From: Limnobaculum zhutongyuii
GTDB taxonomy: Bacteria > Pseudomonadota > Gammaproteobacteria > Enterobacterales > Enterobacteriaceae
Length of the DNA: 64,000 nucleotides
NCBI RefSeq assembly: GCF_004295645.1
Contig: NZ_CP034752.1
Location: 2,914,001-2,978,000, forward strand
Reading direction: 5' to 3'
This document shows positions 6,872 to 15,165 of the stretch, one piece after another (within the stretch, counting starts at the first letter, position 1; each line of letters opens with the position of its first letter). Below the pieces are notes generated by a model. The model did not search any database. It was not told the origin of the DNA and saw nothing but the letters and a program-made list of their open reading frames with translations. A program made the position numbers and the translations under genes.

Positions 6872-9433
6872 TCAGCCCTCAATCATTTTTTCAATACGAA
6901 CGCCTATCTGCCCGTAGAATGCAGCAGCGCCAGATAAGTGTTCATGGGCGGGAGGTAAAATTGTATTGTTATTCCCCCCTAAAGCTTCTTGACCAAAAAC
7001 CTTTGAAGCCACTTTGCCATAGGCCCAATGCCCCTGACCAAATGCCTTCGCAACAGTTCCCGGCCTCACGCCTTCAAATATTGAAACCTGACAGGCTATT
7101 TCGCCCTGTATTGATGTGATCTTCACACGGTCGCCATTCTTTAACCCTAACTGTTGTGCATCAATCGGATTAATCTTAACGACATCCTGATGCTTTACGG
7201 CCCCAGGATCTATATCGAGATTGTTTTGATACCACTGGTTATTGGCCGATCGCCCTTCTCTATTTAAACGAGATTTATGGTCGATAAATAACATAGGATA
7301 TTCTGCTGGCTCACCGAAACGGTAAGGCTGTTCATAATGAGGAATAAAAGCCATTTCGCCCTGAGCCTGATAATTACAAATCCGCATGACTTCATCGACA
7401 TCTGTATTATGTTTCTCTGCATGCTTACTCAACGCTGATTTCAATGTTTCACTATAAAACTCAAACCGCCCTGTTTTTGTTTTCATTTTTCCCCAAAGCT
7501 GACGGAACTGATAAGGTTCAGAGTTCCACACTCCTTTTTGAAGGAATTCATCCCATCCTGAGAATTTATCGCCATCAACATACTTTGCAGGATCCCACAA
7601 TGGTTGTGTTACAACCTTTGCGGCATATAGTCCAAGTTCGTCACCTGTTATTGGCTCTTTTTGCGTTTCGGGATCTCTAATTGATTTCAAGTAAGCCAGT
7701 GGATTTGAAAATCCTCGCTTATCCAATTCCTTCGCCAGCAACCAAGGAATACCGGACTCGTCATCAACAGTATCGCCAAGCCTTTTAATAATGGGCTGAA
7801 TAATTGAAACCTGTGAATGCATATTTCCACACGATCCCTGAACACCCCATTTCTCATACATGAAATGTGAACCAGGCAGAATAAGGTCAGAAAACCAACT
7901 AAATTCACTAATATTAGTCGTCACATGAACAACAAAAGGAACAGATTTTAATGCGTCTTCCCAACGCTGAGTTCCTGGTGCTGAAAAGGTGAAGTTGTTT
8001 AGATAGCCTAAAACAATTTCAGGTTTGTAAGGATCAGCACTCAATATGCTATCGGCAACAACGTTAGTTAAAACACCCCCTCCGCTTTTGCCACTTTTGA
8101 GTGCAGGCCACTCCAGCCGACCAACCCGATCAATACGTTCTTGTTTTAGACCTTTTTTCGCCAAATCATCGACAAATTCTTTGGCAGAAGGAACAGAGTC
8201 TTCACGAGAACTATTATATTGAATAACGCCGCCTTCATTATCCACCGCACCTAATAGCCCATTTAATGCATGACAGGCAATCGTTGTATAAGCCCCACGA
8301 TGCTGCATCTGTGCGCCTCTGGAACGCCAGATTTGAACTTTAGGAGCCGCTGCAATAAGTTTCTGTGCAATACGTTTAATTTGTTCAGCTGAAATCCCAC
8401 AAACGGTTTCCGCCCATTCAGGGGTGCGATCTTTTAATTCTAAGTTCCACCACTCAACAAGCCCATAGGTATGTAGTTCGTTGAAGGCCAGAGGATCGAC
8501 AACTTCTCCTGACTGAAAGCGATTTACACCATCAATGAATTGACCCACAAATGCTTTATGCCAACCATCATTAACTAATATTTGATGAGCAAGACTTAGT
8601 GCAAGTGCGCTATCTTGCCCTGGAATAATGGGTAACCATTCATCAGCTTTCGAAGCTGATGATGAAAATCGAGGATCGACAATTGCCACCTGTGCATGAT
8701 CCAGCATGTTTCCCCACTCGCTACAATAATAAGAGACTTGTCTGTTCGCACTTAAAGGGTCCACGCCAAACGACAGAACATAGCGAGTATTTTTAATATC
8801 ATATTGCCTATACTCCCACCCTCCTTCTGTGTAATAAGAACCAAATTTATCTGCTTCTGCACACAATGAACTATGTGTAATCGCATTAGGAGAACCGAGG
8901 ACTGTCGTAAAGTTTTTAATTAGAATATCGCTTAAAAATGAATATCGACCTCTCAGTGCCACATATTTATGCGTTTCATTTTTTTCCCTCAGTGCCATAA
9001 TTTTATCGGCAAACAGGCTTATGGCTTCTTCCCAACTAATTGGTTTGAATACGGGATCAATACCTTGGCCTTTTTTCGGATTCATTCTTAACAGAGGGGT
9101 TTTTACGCGATCGGGATCATAGAGCTCCTGTAGTGAGAGGTACTGCCTTGGACAACTGGCCTTTCCATGTACTTTTGAGAATTCGTTTCCCCGAATATGT
9201 AATGCGCGACCATCTTGGACATAAATTTGTTTTGCACAAAATGAAGTACAACCATTGCAAGTAGTGGCAATCCATTTCCCCGTTCCTGGTTTAGCTGAAA
9301 GTAGGCGGTCTTCTGACATTGCTTGGGCTAGAGGACTTAATGGGAATTGTGACAGCGCGGTTACCCCTGCTGTACCCAATAAAAAAGTCCTCCGGCTTAC
9401 TCCACCGAAATAGCATGATGACATATTAAACAT
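6872..9433 (-). CDS. arrA: Respiratory arsenate reductase catalytic subunit (ArrA-like molybdoenzyme)
   Basis: This 853-aa protein is a DMSO-reductase-family enzyme. A Tat signal (SRRTFLLG) near residue 14 predicts export. The cluster motif CX2CX3CX27C begins at CNGCTSFC, and THSSLCAEAD supplies the likely molybdenum-ligand cysteine. Length, cysteine spacing and the RGRYS and GQGHWAYGK stretches fit ArrA, which reduces arsenate in the periplasm during anaerobic respiration. Neighbouring ars genes support this. ArxA (anaerobic arsenite oxidase) and other Psr/Phs-type enzymes are close relatives and cannot be excluded without a tree. Met4 is an alternative start. Confidence 0.72.
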   Translation of the reverse strand: MFNMSSCYFGGVSRRTFLLGTAGVTALSQFPLSPLAQAMSEDRLLSAKPGTGKWIATTCNGCTSFCAKQIYVQDGRALHIRGNEFSKVHGKASCPRQYLSLQELYDPDRVKTPLLRMNPKKGQGIDPVFKPISWEEAISLFADKIMALREKNETHKYVALRGRYSFLSDILIKNFTTVLGSPNAITHSSLCAEADKFGSYYTEGGWEYRQYDIKNTRYVLSFGVDPLSANRQVSYYCSEWGNMLDHAQVAIVDPRFSSSASKADEWLPIIPGQDSALALSLAHQILVNDGWHKAFVGQFIDGVNRFQSGEVVDPLAFNELHTYGLVEWWNLELKDRTPEWAETVCGISAEQIKRIAQKLIAAAPKVQIWRSRGAQMQHRGAYTTIACHALNGLLGAVDNEGGVIQYNSSREDSVPSAKEFVDDLAKKGLKQERIDRVGRLEWPALKSGKSGGGVLTNVVADSILSADPYKPEIVLGYLNNFTFSAPGTQRWEDALKSVPFVVHVTTNISEFSWFSDLILPGSHFMYEKWGVQGSCGNMHSQVSIIQPIIKRLGDTVDDESGIPWLLAKELDKRGFSNPLAYLKSIRDPETQKEPITGDELGLYAAKVVTQPLWDPAKYVDGDKFSGWDEFLQKGVWNSEPYQFRQLWGKMKTKTGRFEFYSETLKSALSKHAEKHNTDVDEVMRICNYQAQGEMAFIPHYEQPYRFGEPAEYPMLFIDHKSRLNREGRSANNQWYQNNLDIDPGAVKHQDVVKINPIDAQQLGLKNGDRVKITSIQGEIACQVSIFEGVRPGTVAKAFGQGHWAYGKVASKVFGQEALGGNNNTILPPAHEHLSGAAAFYGQIGVRIEKMIEG

Positions 9434-9514
9434 ACCTCACATTTCAAATGCTTAAATTTTATTAAATTGATTTATATGTATTTTTTATTTTAGCAAATCA
9501 ATAGATCTTCAAAA

Positions 9515-9527
9515 TCGAATATATCAA
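9515..9527 (-). promoter_or_regulatory. Copy of the ars-leader element upstream of arrA
   Basis: On the minus strand this reads TTGATATATTCGA, identical to 54-66 before the first ars gene, and lies 82-94 nt upstream of the arrA start. The stretch following it differs from the ars leader. A shared arsenic-responsive operator (ArsR) is inferred. Confidence 0.45.
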
Positions 9528-9651
9528 TTTAAGTTAACGCATTAGTGACACAAATCAACTTACCGAAATGTATATTTATTAATGAGAGGGAGAATTTAAA
9601 TAACAAATTGATTTATATTAATTATTATCAATTCATAAATTTTCTTTAACT

Positions 9652-9665
9652 TTGACAAGCATCAC
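9652..9665. promoter_or_regulatory. Possible FNR-like site upstream of arrA
   Basis: TTGAC-AAGC-ATCAC matches the FNR consensus TTGAT-N4-ATCAA at 8 of 10 positions. An anaerobic activator would suit arsenate respiration. It lies about 220 nt before the arrA start, so it needs a long leader; the region is AT-rich and such sites arise by chance. Confidence 0.3.
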
Positions 9666-9751
9666 AAATCACTTACCAAAAATGAAAAGATACATCCGAG
9701 TTATCGAATGTGTAATACGAATTAGTTACATCAAGGTGAGAAAGAAATGAC

Positions 9752-9794
9752 AATACAAACATGGCATATCTGATTGATACGCCATGTTTGTATT
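9752..9794 (-). terminator. Hairpin after the second arsA
   Basis: AATACAAACATGGC (9752-9765) pairs perfectly with GCCATGTTTGTATT (9781-9794), a 14-bp stem with a 15-nt loop, 11 nt past the arsA2 stop. The T-tract after it on the minus strand is weak, so some readthrough into arrABC is possible. Confidence 0.6.
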
Positions 9795-9804
9795 TATAGT
9801 GGAA

Positions 9805-11571
9805 TTAGAGATTATTGGCCAGTTTACTCAGTTGCTCTACGCCTACAGGCTCTATTGCCTGCTGAGAAATAACCGCAACTTGATTTGCATAACGTGTTTC
9901 CACATCCCTAATCAGTGGTAGCTCACGGTTCGCCCGGGTAATAAGAAAAGGTGAACTTGGAGCAGCGGCAGCCAAGCTGCCATTTATCACCCATGCCCAA
10001 GGTTCAATATTTGCCCGGCGCAAATCCTCTTGTAGATTAGCGGCTTCCAATACCGGTGTTGTTTCAGCCAACGTAACTATCATAACCTTCGTTTTTTGAG
10101 GGTCCTGTAGCTGCCTCATTGGCGTTAAAACATCTTCCCCCCCTTGTCCCATCTGACGTACCATTTCTCTATGATAGGCACCTGTAGCGTCGAGTAACAG
10201 TAGCGTATGACCCGTCGGAGCCGTATCCATAACAACAAATTGATGGTCAGCTTCTTTAATAATTCGCGAGAACGCCTGAAATACCGCGATCTCTTCGGTA
10301 CAAGGTGAACGTAAATCTTCCTCCAATACGGCTAATCCCTCAGCATCAAGTCCTTTACCTTGATTATCCAAGACAAACTGACGGTATCTCTCTGTCTCCG
10401 CTTTTGGATCAATACGACTGACCGTCAGGTTATCCAATGAGCCATCCAGCGTATAAGAAAGATGAGCGGCCGGATCAGAGGTAGTCAAATGGACTTTATG
10501 GCCACGTCCTGCCAGTGCAACGGCAACGGATGCAGCGACGGTGGTCTTACCTACTCCGCCTTTTCCCATCATCATCACTAATCCATGACCTTGTTTACTC
10601 AGATCAGAGACCAATGTTTCAAGAGGTGGAAAAGCAATATCCTCAAAAGTTGCCCGGTTAGTTTCAAGGGAGTTCTCAGTGACCGGTGAAAACAGTGCAC
10701 GCAAAGATTCAACGCCCATTAAGTTAAACGGTTTTAAAGCCAGCTGAGTTCGGGGTAAATTAGCCAAATTCTCAGGCATTTCATTTAGTGCACGAGCCTC
10801 TCGCTCAACAATACTTTGAGCCAACGCGTCATTCTCTGCCGCTTCTGGTGGAAGAACGCCATTAATCGCCAAATGCTGTTGTTGAATACCAATATTATAA
10901 AGCTCCTCATAGGTATGAGAGACCTCTTTTAACGTAGAAGATTGGGCTCTAGCCACCAATACCAAGCGAGTTTGTTCCGGATTGGACAATGCCGCGACGG
11001 CATCTGAATATTGAGTTTGATTCTTCTCAAGCCCAATTAGAGGCCCCAAATTAGCTGCGGCATCTGGATTCGCATCTAGATACCCTGACCAGGCTCCCGG
11101 TAACTCCAACATCCGAATAGTATGTCCAGTAGGTGCCGTATCAAAAACAATATGATCAAAACGCTCACGTAAATCAGTATTCGTCAGTAAATCAGTAAAC
11201 TCATCAAATGCAGCAATTTCAGTCGTACATGAACCCGATAATTGTTCTTCGATACTGCTGAGCACATCAGCAGGCATCACATCCCGTACGGGATCTAACA
11301 CTCGGTTACGATACGCTTGAGCAGCAACCATTGGGTCGACTTCCATTGCGGATAGATTATTGACCTTTTCAATCTCAACAATCTGATGTCCTATCGTTTG
11401 ATCAAATACCTGCCCGACGTTTGATGCTGGATCGGTACTTACTAATAAAATACGCTTTCCTTGATCTGCTAGTGCTACCGCTGTCGCACAGGCTAAAGAG
11501 GTTTTACCTACGCCACCTTTACCGGTGAAAAAGATAAATGGCGGCATGTTTTGCAAAAATAGTGGTGTCAT
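9805..11571 (-). CDS. arsA: ArsA-family ATPase, second divergent copy
   Basis: The 588-aa protein has two ATPase halves, each with GKGGVGKT and DTAPTGH motifs. It keeps counterparts of Cys113 (LSGSCTTE, residue 115) and Cys422 (RSPCTEE), but the Cys172 position is Asn174 (AAANLGP instead of SSCLGP in the first copy). It follows arsD2 with a 50-nt gap and an AGG site. No arsB is adjacent; it would have to work with the ArsB at 2787 or have another role. Substantially diverged from copy one, so not a recent duplication. Confidence 0.9.
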   Translation of the reverse strand: MTPLFLQNMPPFIFFTGKGGVGKTSLACATAVALADQGKRILLVSTDPASNVGQVFDQTIGHQIVEIEKVNNLSAMEVDPMVAAQAYRNRVLDPVRDVMPADVLSSIEEQLSGSCTTEIAAFDEFTDLLTNTDLRERFDHIVFDTAPTGHTIRMLELPGAWSGYLDANPDAAANLGPLIGLEKNQTQYSDAVAALSNPEQTRLVLVARAQSSTLKEVSHTYEELYNIGIQQQHLAINGVLPPEAAENDALAQSIVEREARALNEMPENLANLPRTQLALKPFNLMGVESLRALFSPVTENSLETNRATFEDIAFPPLETLVSDLSKQGHGLVMMMGKGGVGKTTVAASVAVALAGRGHKVHLTTSDPAAHLSYTLDGSLDNLTVSRIDPKAETERYRQFVLDNQGKGLDAEGLAVLEEDLRSPCTEEIAVFQAFSRIIKEADHQFVVMDTAPTGHTLLLLDATGAYHREMVRQMGQGGEDVLTPMRQLQDPQKTKVMIVTLAETTPVLEAANLQEDLRRANIEPWAWVINGSLAAAAPSSPFLITRANRELPLIRDVETRYANQVAVISQQAIEPVGVEQLSKLANNL

Positions 11572-11621
11572 ATTCTTTACCTATCAATTCTTATCTATTA
11601 ATTAAAGTTAATCATGGTCAA

Positions 11622-11978
11622 TTACGGCATACGTGGAACGTTGCAGCATGAAGGAGGAAAATCCTCAGTCGATTTATCGACATCAACGCCAGACCAGCGC
11701 TTCAATTCATCGCGTACCGGCAATCGCCCAGCGAGTACGATTTGTCCATTGACCAGTACCAATGGCAAAGATTGTTGACCTGAGGTAGTAAGAAAGTCCT
11801 TAACCACAGCATTTGAGACAAAGGCCGCAGGCTGTTTCAGCAAATTAAAGCGTTCGACATGAATCCCCTGCTCTTTGCACCAGTCCATATCCGCATTGAA
11901 AGCTAATGATTTCTCATCAACCACAACGCTACTGGTTGCACAACATCCGGCAGGTTCATAAATAGAAATGGTATTCAT
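11622..11978 (-). CDS. arsD: ArsD-family protein lacking Cys18
   Basis: This 118-aa ArsD homologue keeps Cys12-Cys13, but position 18 is valine (CCATSSVV) where chaperone-active ArsD has cysteine. It also retains a C-terminal pair, Cys111-112, while the rest of the fold (PLVLVNGQIVLAGR) is conserved. Three cysteines are known to be needed for arsenite transfer to ArsA, so this copy may be weak as a chaperone or bind metalloid differently. It lies between the sigma-factor gene and arsA2. Confidence 0.88.
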   Translation of the reverse strand: MNTISIYEPAGCCATSSVVVDEKSLAFNADMDWCKEQGIHVERFNLLKQPAAFVSNAVVKDFLTTSGQQSLPLVLVNGQIVLAGRLPVRDELKRWSGVDVDKSTEDFPPSCCNVPRMP

Positions 11979-12080
11979 CGGTATTTCTCCTCAGTGAATT
12001 AAATTGCTCTTGATAAGCTTCACTGAGGTAAACGTATGAAATGGGAAAAGGATGCAAAAATTATTTATAAAATCGAAAAT

Positions 12081-12650
12081 TTATTGATCATCGTGTTTAT
12101 GACAACAAATGGAGGTGTCATCGGCAAACTCAATCTGACACTCTGACAACATGATCTCTTTTAACTTAAGCCGGGCTCGAAGCAAGCGTGACTTAAATGC
12201 AGGTAGGGTTAGCCCCATCTGCTCAGAAATCATTAACTGTGGAAACCCCTCAATATCACATGCCTGTATAATGTATTGGTCTTGCTCCGATAACTTCTGC
12301 AAGGTTTGAGGTAGGCACGTCGTGAGTTTTTCAATTGGCTGCGTATCACGGTCTAATACTGGTAGTTCTTCAGATAACTCCGTGAACTCCCTATTTTTAC
12401 GCCAGTTATCAATCAACATATTCCTTGCTGCTTTAAACAACCAGGCGCGAGGATTGTCCATCGAACAAAAACTGTCGGCAATGGTTCGCGCCTTTAAAAA
12501 CAGGTCTTGCAAGTAATCTTTTGCCTGCTCTCTGTCGCCTAAACGGCCAAGAAAAAACAGGTAAAGTTCCTGCTCATGTTGACGCCAGAAGGTTGCCATA
12601 CAATGATTAAATTGTTCAATATCGCTCAGGTCGTTAAGATTATTTTTCAT
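12081..12650 (-). CDS. ECF-type RNA polymerase sigma factor (SigZ-like) with Cys/His tail
   Basis: The 189-aa protein has sigma region 2 (FFLGRLGDREQAKDYLQDLF, then AWLFKAARNMLIDNWRK) and region 4 (LSEQDQYIIQACDIEGF, then a helix-turn-helix ending in RLLRARLKLKE). Beyond region 4 is a tail with CQIEF and CCHKH, as in SigZ-type factors. It overlaps the arsR 3' end by 11 nt, so the two are co-translated. A sigma factor inside an arsR-arsD-arsA unit is uncommon; metalloid sensing through the tail is inference. No anti-sigma gene is visible. Confidence 0.82.
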   Translation of the reverse strand: MKNNLNDLSDIEQFNHCMATFWRQHEQELYLFFLGRLGDREQAKDYLQDLFLKARTIADSFCSMDNPRAWLFKAARNMLIDNWRKNREFTELSEELPVLDRDTQPIEKLTTCLPQTLQKLSEQDQYIIQACDIEGFPQLMISEQMGLTLPAFKSRLLRARLKLKEIMLSECQIEFADDTSICCHKHDDQ

Positions 12651-12930
12651 CTACACAGCACTCATCCGTTAGAAAAATCATAAGCTCATTGAGTAAATCA
12701 TACTCTGGAATACAGTAAAGCGTCCGGCTTACTCGATGTTGTCGGATCAAACCCACTGAGATCAGCGCAGACAGATGATGGCTGAGTGTCGAATTAGGTA
12801 CACCCAGTTTTTCCTGCAACTCTCCAACCGGTGTTCCCTCCTTACCCGATTTAACTAACTGCTTGTAAACCCGTAAACGCGTTGGATGGCCAAGCTCTTT
12901 CAGGAGATTGGCCGCATCGTCAATGTTCAT
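12640..12930 (-). CDS. arsR: ArsR-family metalloregulatory repressor
   Basis: The ATG at 12930 follows GGGAGG and gives 96 aa; upstream TTG codons in frame are not needed. The winged helix-turn-helix is clear (VGELQEKLGVPNSTLSHHL). The classic ELCVCDLC arsenite site is absent; cysteines are Cys73 and the C-terminal pair Cys91-92, suggesting a differently built As(III) site. It probably represses its own operon and the promoters carrying the element at 54 and 9515. Confidence 0.88.
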   Translation of the reverse strand: MNIDDAANLLKELGHPTRLRVYKQLVKSGKEGTPVGELQEKLGVPNSTLSHHLSALISVGLIRQHRVSRTLYCIPEYDLLNELMIFLTDECCVDEK

Positions 12931-12948
12931 AGCACCTCCCAACAAACC

Positions 12949-12972
12949 ATATTTCCATTATTCTAGAAATAT
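12949..12972. promoter_or_regulatory. Inverted repeat upstream of arsR
   Basis: ATATTTC (12949-12955) and GAAATAT (12966-12972) form a perfect inverted repeat with a 10-nt spacer, 19 nt before the arsR start. Position and symmetry fit autoregulation by ArsR; it does not resemble the 13-mer shared by the ars and arr leaders. Confidence 0.45.
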
Positions 12973-13182
12973 AGTTAAATGTCTACTATTTCACTAAATC
13001 GCAAGTAACTGATTGTTCCAGTGGGCTTGTATTCCGTCTTTGGATCAATATCACAGATAGAAAATTGTAAATAGGTGTAAAATCAAAGGTTAAGTAATTG
13101 TTGATTCACCGCAGTACTAGAGGCCTAACAACCTTGTTGCATAGGCGTGTCTCATGGGCGTTGTCATTAAGTAGGCTTTAAT

Positions 13183-15165
13183 TTGTACTTATCACATATT
13201 GAAATATCAAACTTTAGGCTGTTCCAGCATTTACATTTGAAGCTAAACCGAGGCCTAAATGTCTTAGTTGGAGAGAATGACTCTGGCAAAACGGCATTGA
13301 TCGATGCAATTCGGTATACACTAGGCACAAAATCCAATGATCGGGCCTATCTTACAGAGCAAGACTTTCACAATGATGCTGATGATTTAAAAATAAAACT
13401 AAAATTTTCTGAAGTAGCATCTCATGCTCATCGCTTTGTCGAACATATTTCTCATGAAGAATATGAAGATGAGAACGGTGAAAAAAAACTCCGTTCAGTA
13501 CTTTATGTTCAGCTACACGCTCAAATTACGGGGTTAGAGAAAAGAGGCTATCCCTACATAAAGACCGAATTACGCTCAGGCATAAACGGGAACGGTTTAG
13601 CCGTTGAGTCTGAGATCAGAGATTTTCTCGCCTCAACGTACCTTAAGCCACTAAGAGATGCCGAAGTAGAACTTTCTAGTGGTAGAGCCTCTCGTTTATC
13701 TCAAATACTGAGCTCCTCAAAAGACATTATAGAGGGAATGGAAAGCATTCTTACTATCGTCGCTAAAGCAAATGATGAGCTTCTTACTGACGATGCGGCA
13801 TTGAAAAAATCGGCAGAAAACATTCAGCAAAAATATCTCCATAAGCTTATTTTTGAGAAAGATAAATCAAAACTTGGTGCATTTATTAATATAGCGGGCA
13901 TTAAAGAAGAAGACCTTTCCAATCTACCAAGACATATCCAAAAACGTCATTTACGCACCTTATTGGAAGGATTAACGTTATCTCTTACTAATGACCAACG
14001 AACACATGGGCTTGGTTATCTCAATCTTCTTTTTATGGGTGCTGAGTTATTACTTTTGGAGCAAGAAGCAAACAACGAATTCCCTTTGCTTCTCATCGAA
14101 GAGCCAGAGGCACATCTTCATCCCCAACTACAGATGAAGCTCCTTCAGTTTATAAACAAGACAACTAAAACTGAAAAGAAACCAGATGGAGTACAATGTA
14201 TTCTGACAACTCACAGCCCTAACATAGCATCTAAAGCCGATCCTGCCGAAATCATCATGTTATCGGAAGGGGGTGCTTGGCCGCTTGCTGTAGGTGAAAC
14301 AGAACTTGCTAAGGATGATTATCAATTTCTGAGGAAATTTTTAGATTCAACCAAAGCTAATGTTTTTTTTGCTAAAGCAGTCATGCTTGTGGAAGGTGAT
14401 GGTGAAAATATCCTGCTACCTGAATTAGCAAAATTATTGGGACGCCCTTTAGAAAATTATGGCGTATCTATTGTCAAATACGACAATAGTGGCTCATGGA
14501 AGCGCTTTGCCAGATTATTCTTAAGATCCGGCCAAGATGAAAACCAAACCGCATGGCATCCGACAAAAGTATGCGTACTTAGGGATCTTGACCTTTGGCC
14601 AGATTGTGCCGAAGAAAAAGATGACGGTAGTAATCCATACGGATTTAGAAAAGAGAACAGCAGAAACCAAGCCTATTGGCGAAGAAATTGCCCCGACGAC
14701 CAGAAAAGAAAAATTGAACATATCGCTCAATTAGATAGGCAGAATGTTGCAGTCAAAATATCGGATGATTGGACGTTTGAATATTGCCTGGCTAAATACG
14801 GTCTTTTTGGCGAGTGTTATGAAGCTATCGTTGGCTCTAATACAGGAATTGATGACATCGTTGGCGATGATGATACCAAAGCAACATTCATTCTTAGCCA
14901 GGTTTCAAAAACTGACTTTGCATATGAACTGTCTCGCATTCTTCAAAAACAACAAGAACAAAAAGTTGATGCAGCGATAGCTTCTCTTAGTGATGCTGAT
15001 GCCAGTAATAACGATATTTCTAACTCGGTCCAAACACGGGCAAAAACCGAATTTGCAGTTGAACTCAGACAGAAACTTCCAAACTACCTTATTGAAGCTA
15101 TTGAATATGTAACAGAGCCAATTGAAGAAGAGCCCGAGGAGGTGCGGCATGCGGCACTCACTTGA
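13183..15165 (+). CDS. gajA: OLD-family ATP-dependent endonuclease (GajA-like)
   Basis: This 660-aa protein has an ABC-type ATPase head (IEISNFRLF, then Walker A GENDSGKTAL near residue 31; LLLIEEPEAHLHP Walker B; TTHSP) followed by a TOPRIM nuclease domain (VMLVEGDGE with catalytic Glu; VLRDLDLW). This is the domain order of OLD nucleases and of GajA in the Gabija anti-phage system. A UvrD-type helicase follows with overlap. The only possible start in frame is TTG at 13183, after a stop at 13168, and the ribosome site is poor. Confidence 0.85.
   Translation: MYLSHIEISNFRLFQHLHLKLNRGLNVLVGENDSGKTALIDAIRYTLGTKSNDRAYLTEQDFHNDADDLKIKLKFSEVASHAHRFVEHISHEEYEDENGEKKLRSVLYVQLHAQITGLEKRGYPYIKTELRSGINGNGLAVESEIRDFLASTYLKPLRDAEVELSSGRASRLSQILSSSKDIIEGMESILTIVAKANDELLTDDAALKKSAENIQQKYLHKLIFEKDKSKLGAFINIAGIKEEDLSNLPRHIQKRHLRTLLEGLTLSLTNDQRTHGLGYLNLLFMGAELLLLEQEANNEFPLLLIEEPEAHLHPQLQMKLLQFINKTTKTEKKPDGVQCILTTHSPNIASKADPAEIIMLSEGGAWPLAVGETELAKDDYQFLRKFLDSTKANVFFAKAVMLVEGDGENILLPELAKLLGRPLENYGVSIVKYDNSGSWKRFARLFLRSGQDENQTAWHPTKVCVLRDLDLWPDCAEEKDDGSNPYGFRKENSRNQAYWRRNCPDDQKRKIEHIAQLDRQNVAVKISDDWTFEYCLAKYGLFGECYEAIVGSNTGIDDIVGDDDTKATFILSQVSKTDFAYELSRILQKQQEQKVDAAIASLSDADASNNDISNSVQTRAKTEFAVELRQKLPNYLIEAIEYVTEPIEEEPEEVRHAALT

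Noticed and set aside
6872..9433. Catalytic subunit as tetrathionate reductase (TtrA)
   Set aside because: TtrA is longer (about 1000 aa) and linked to ttrRS; here the length, cysteine spacing and arsenic neighbours favour ArrA.
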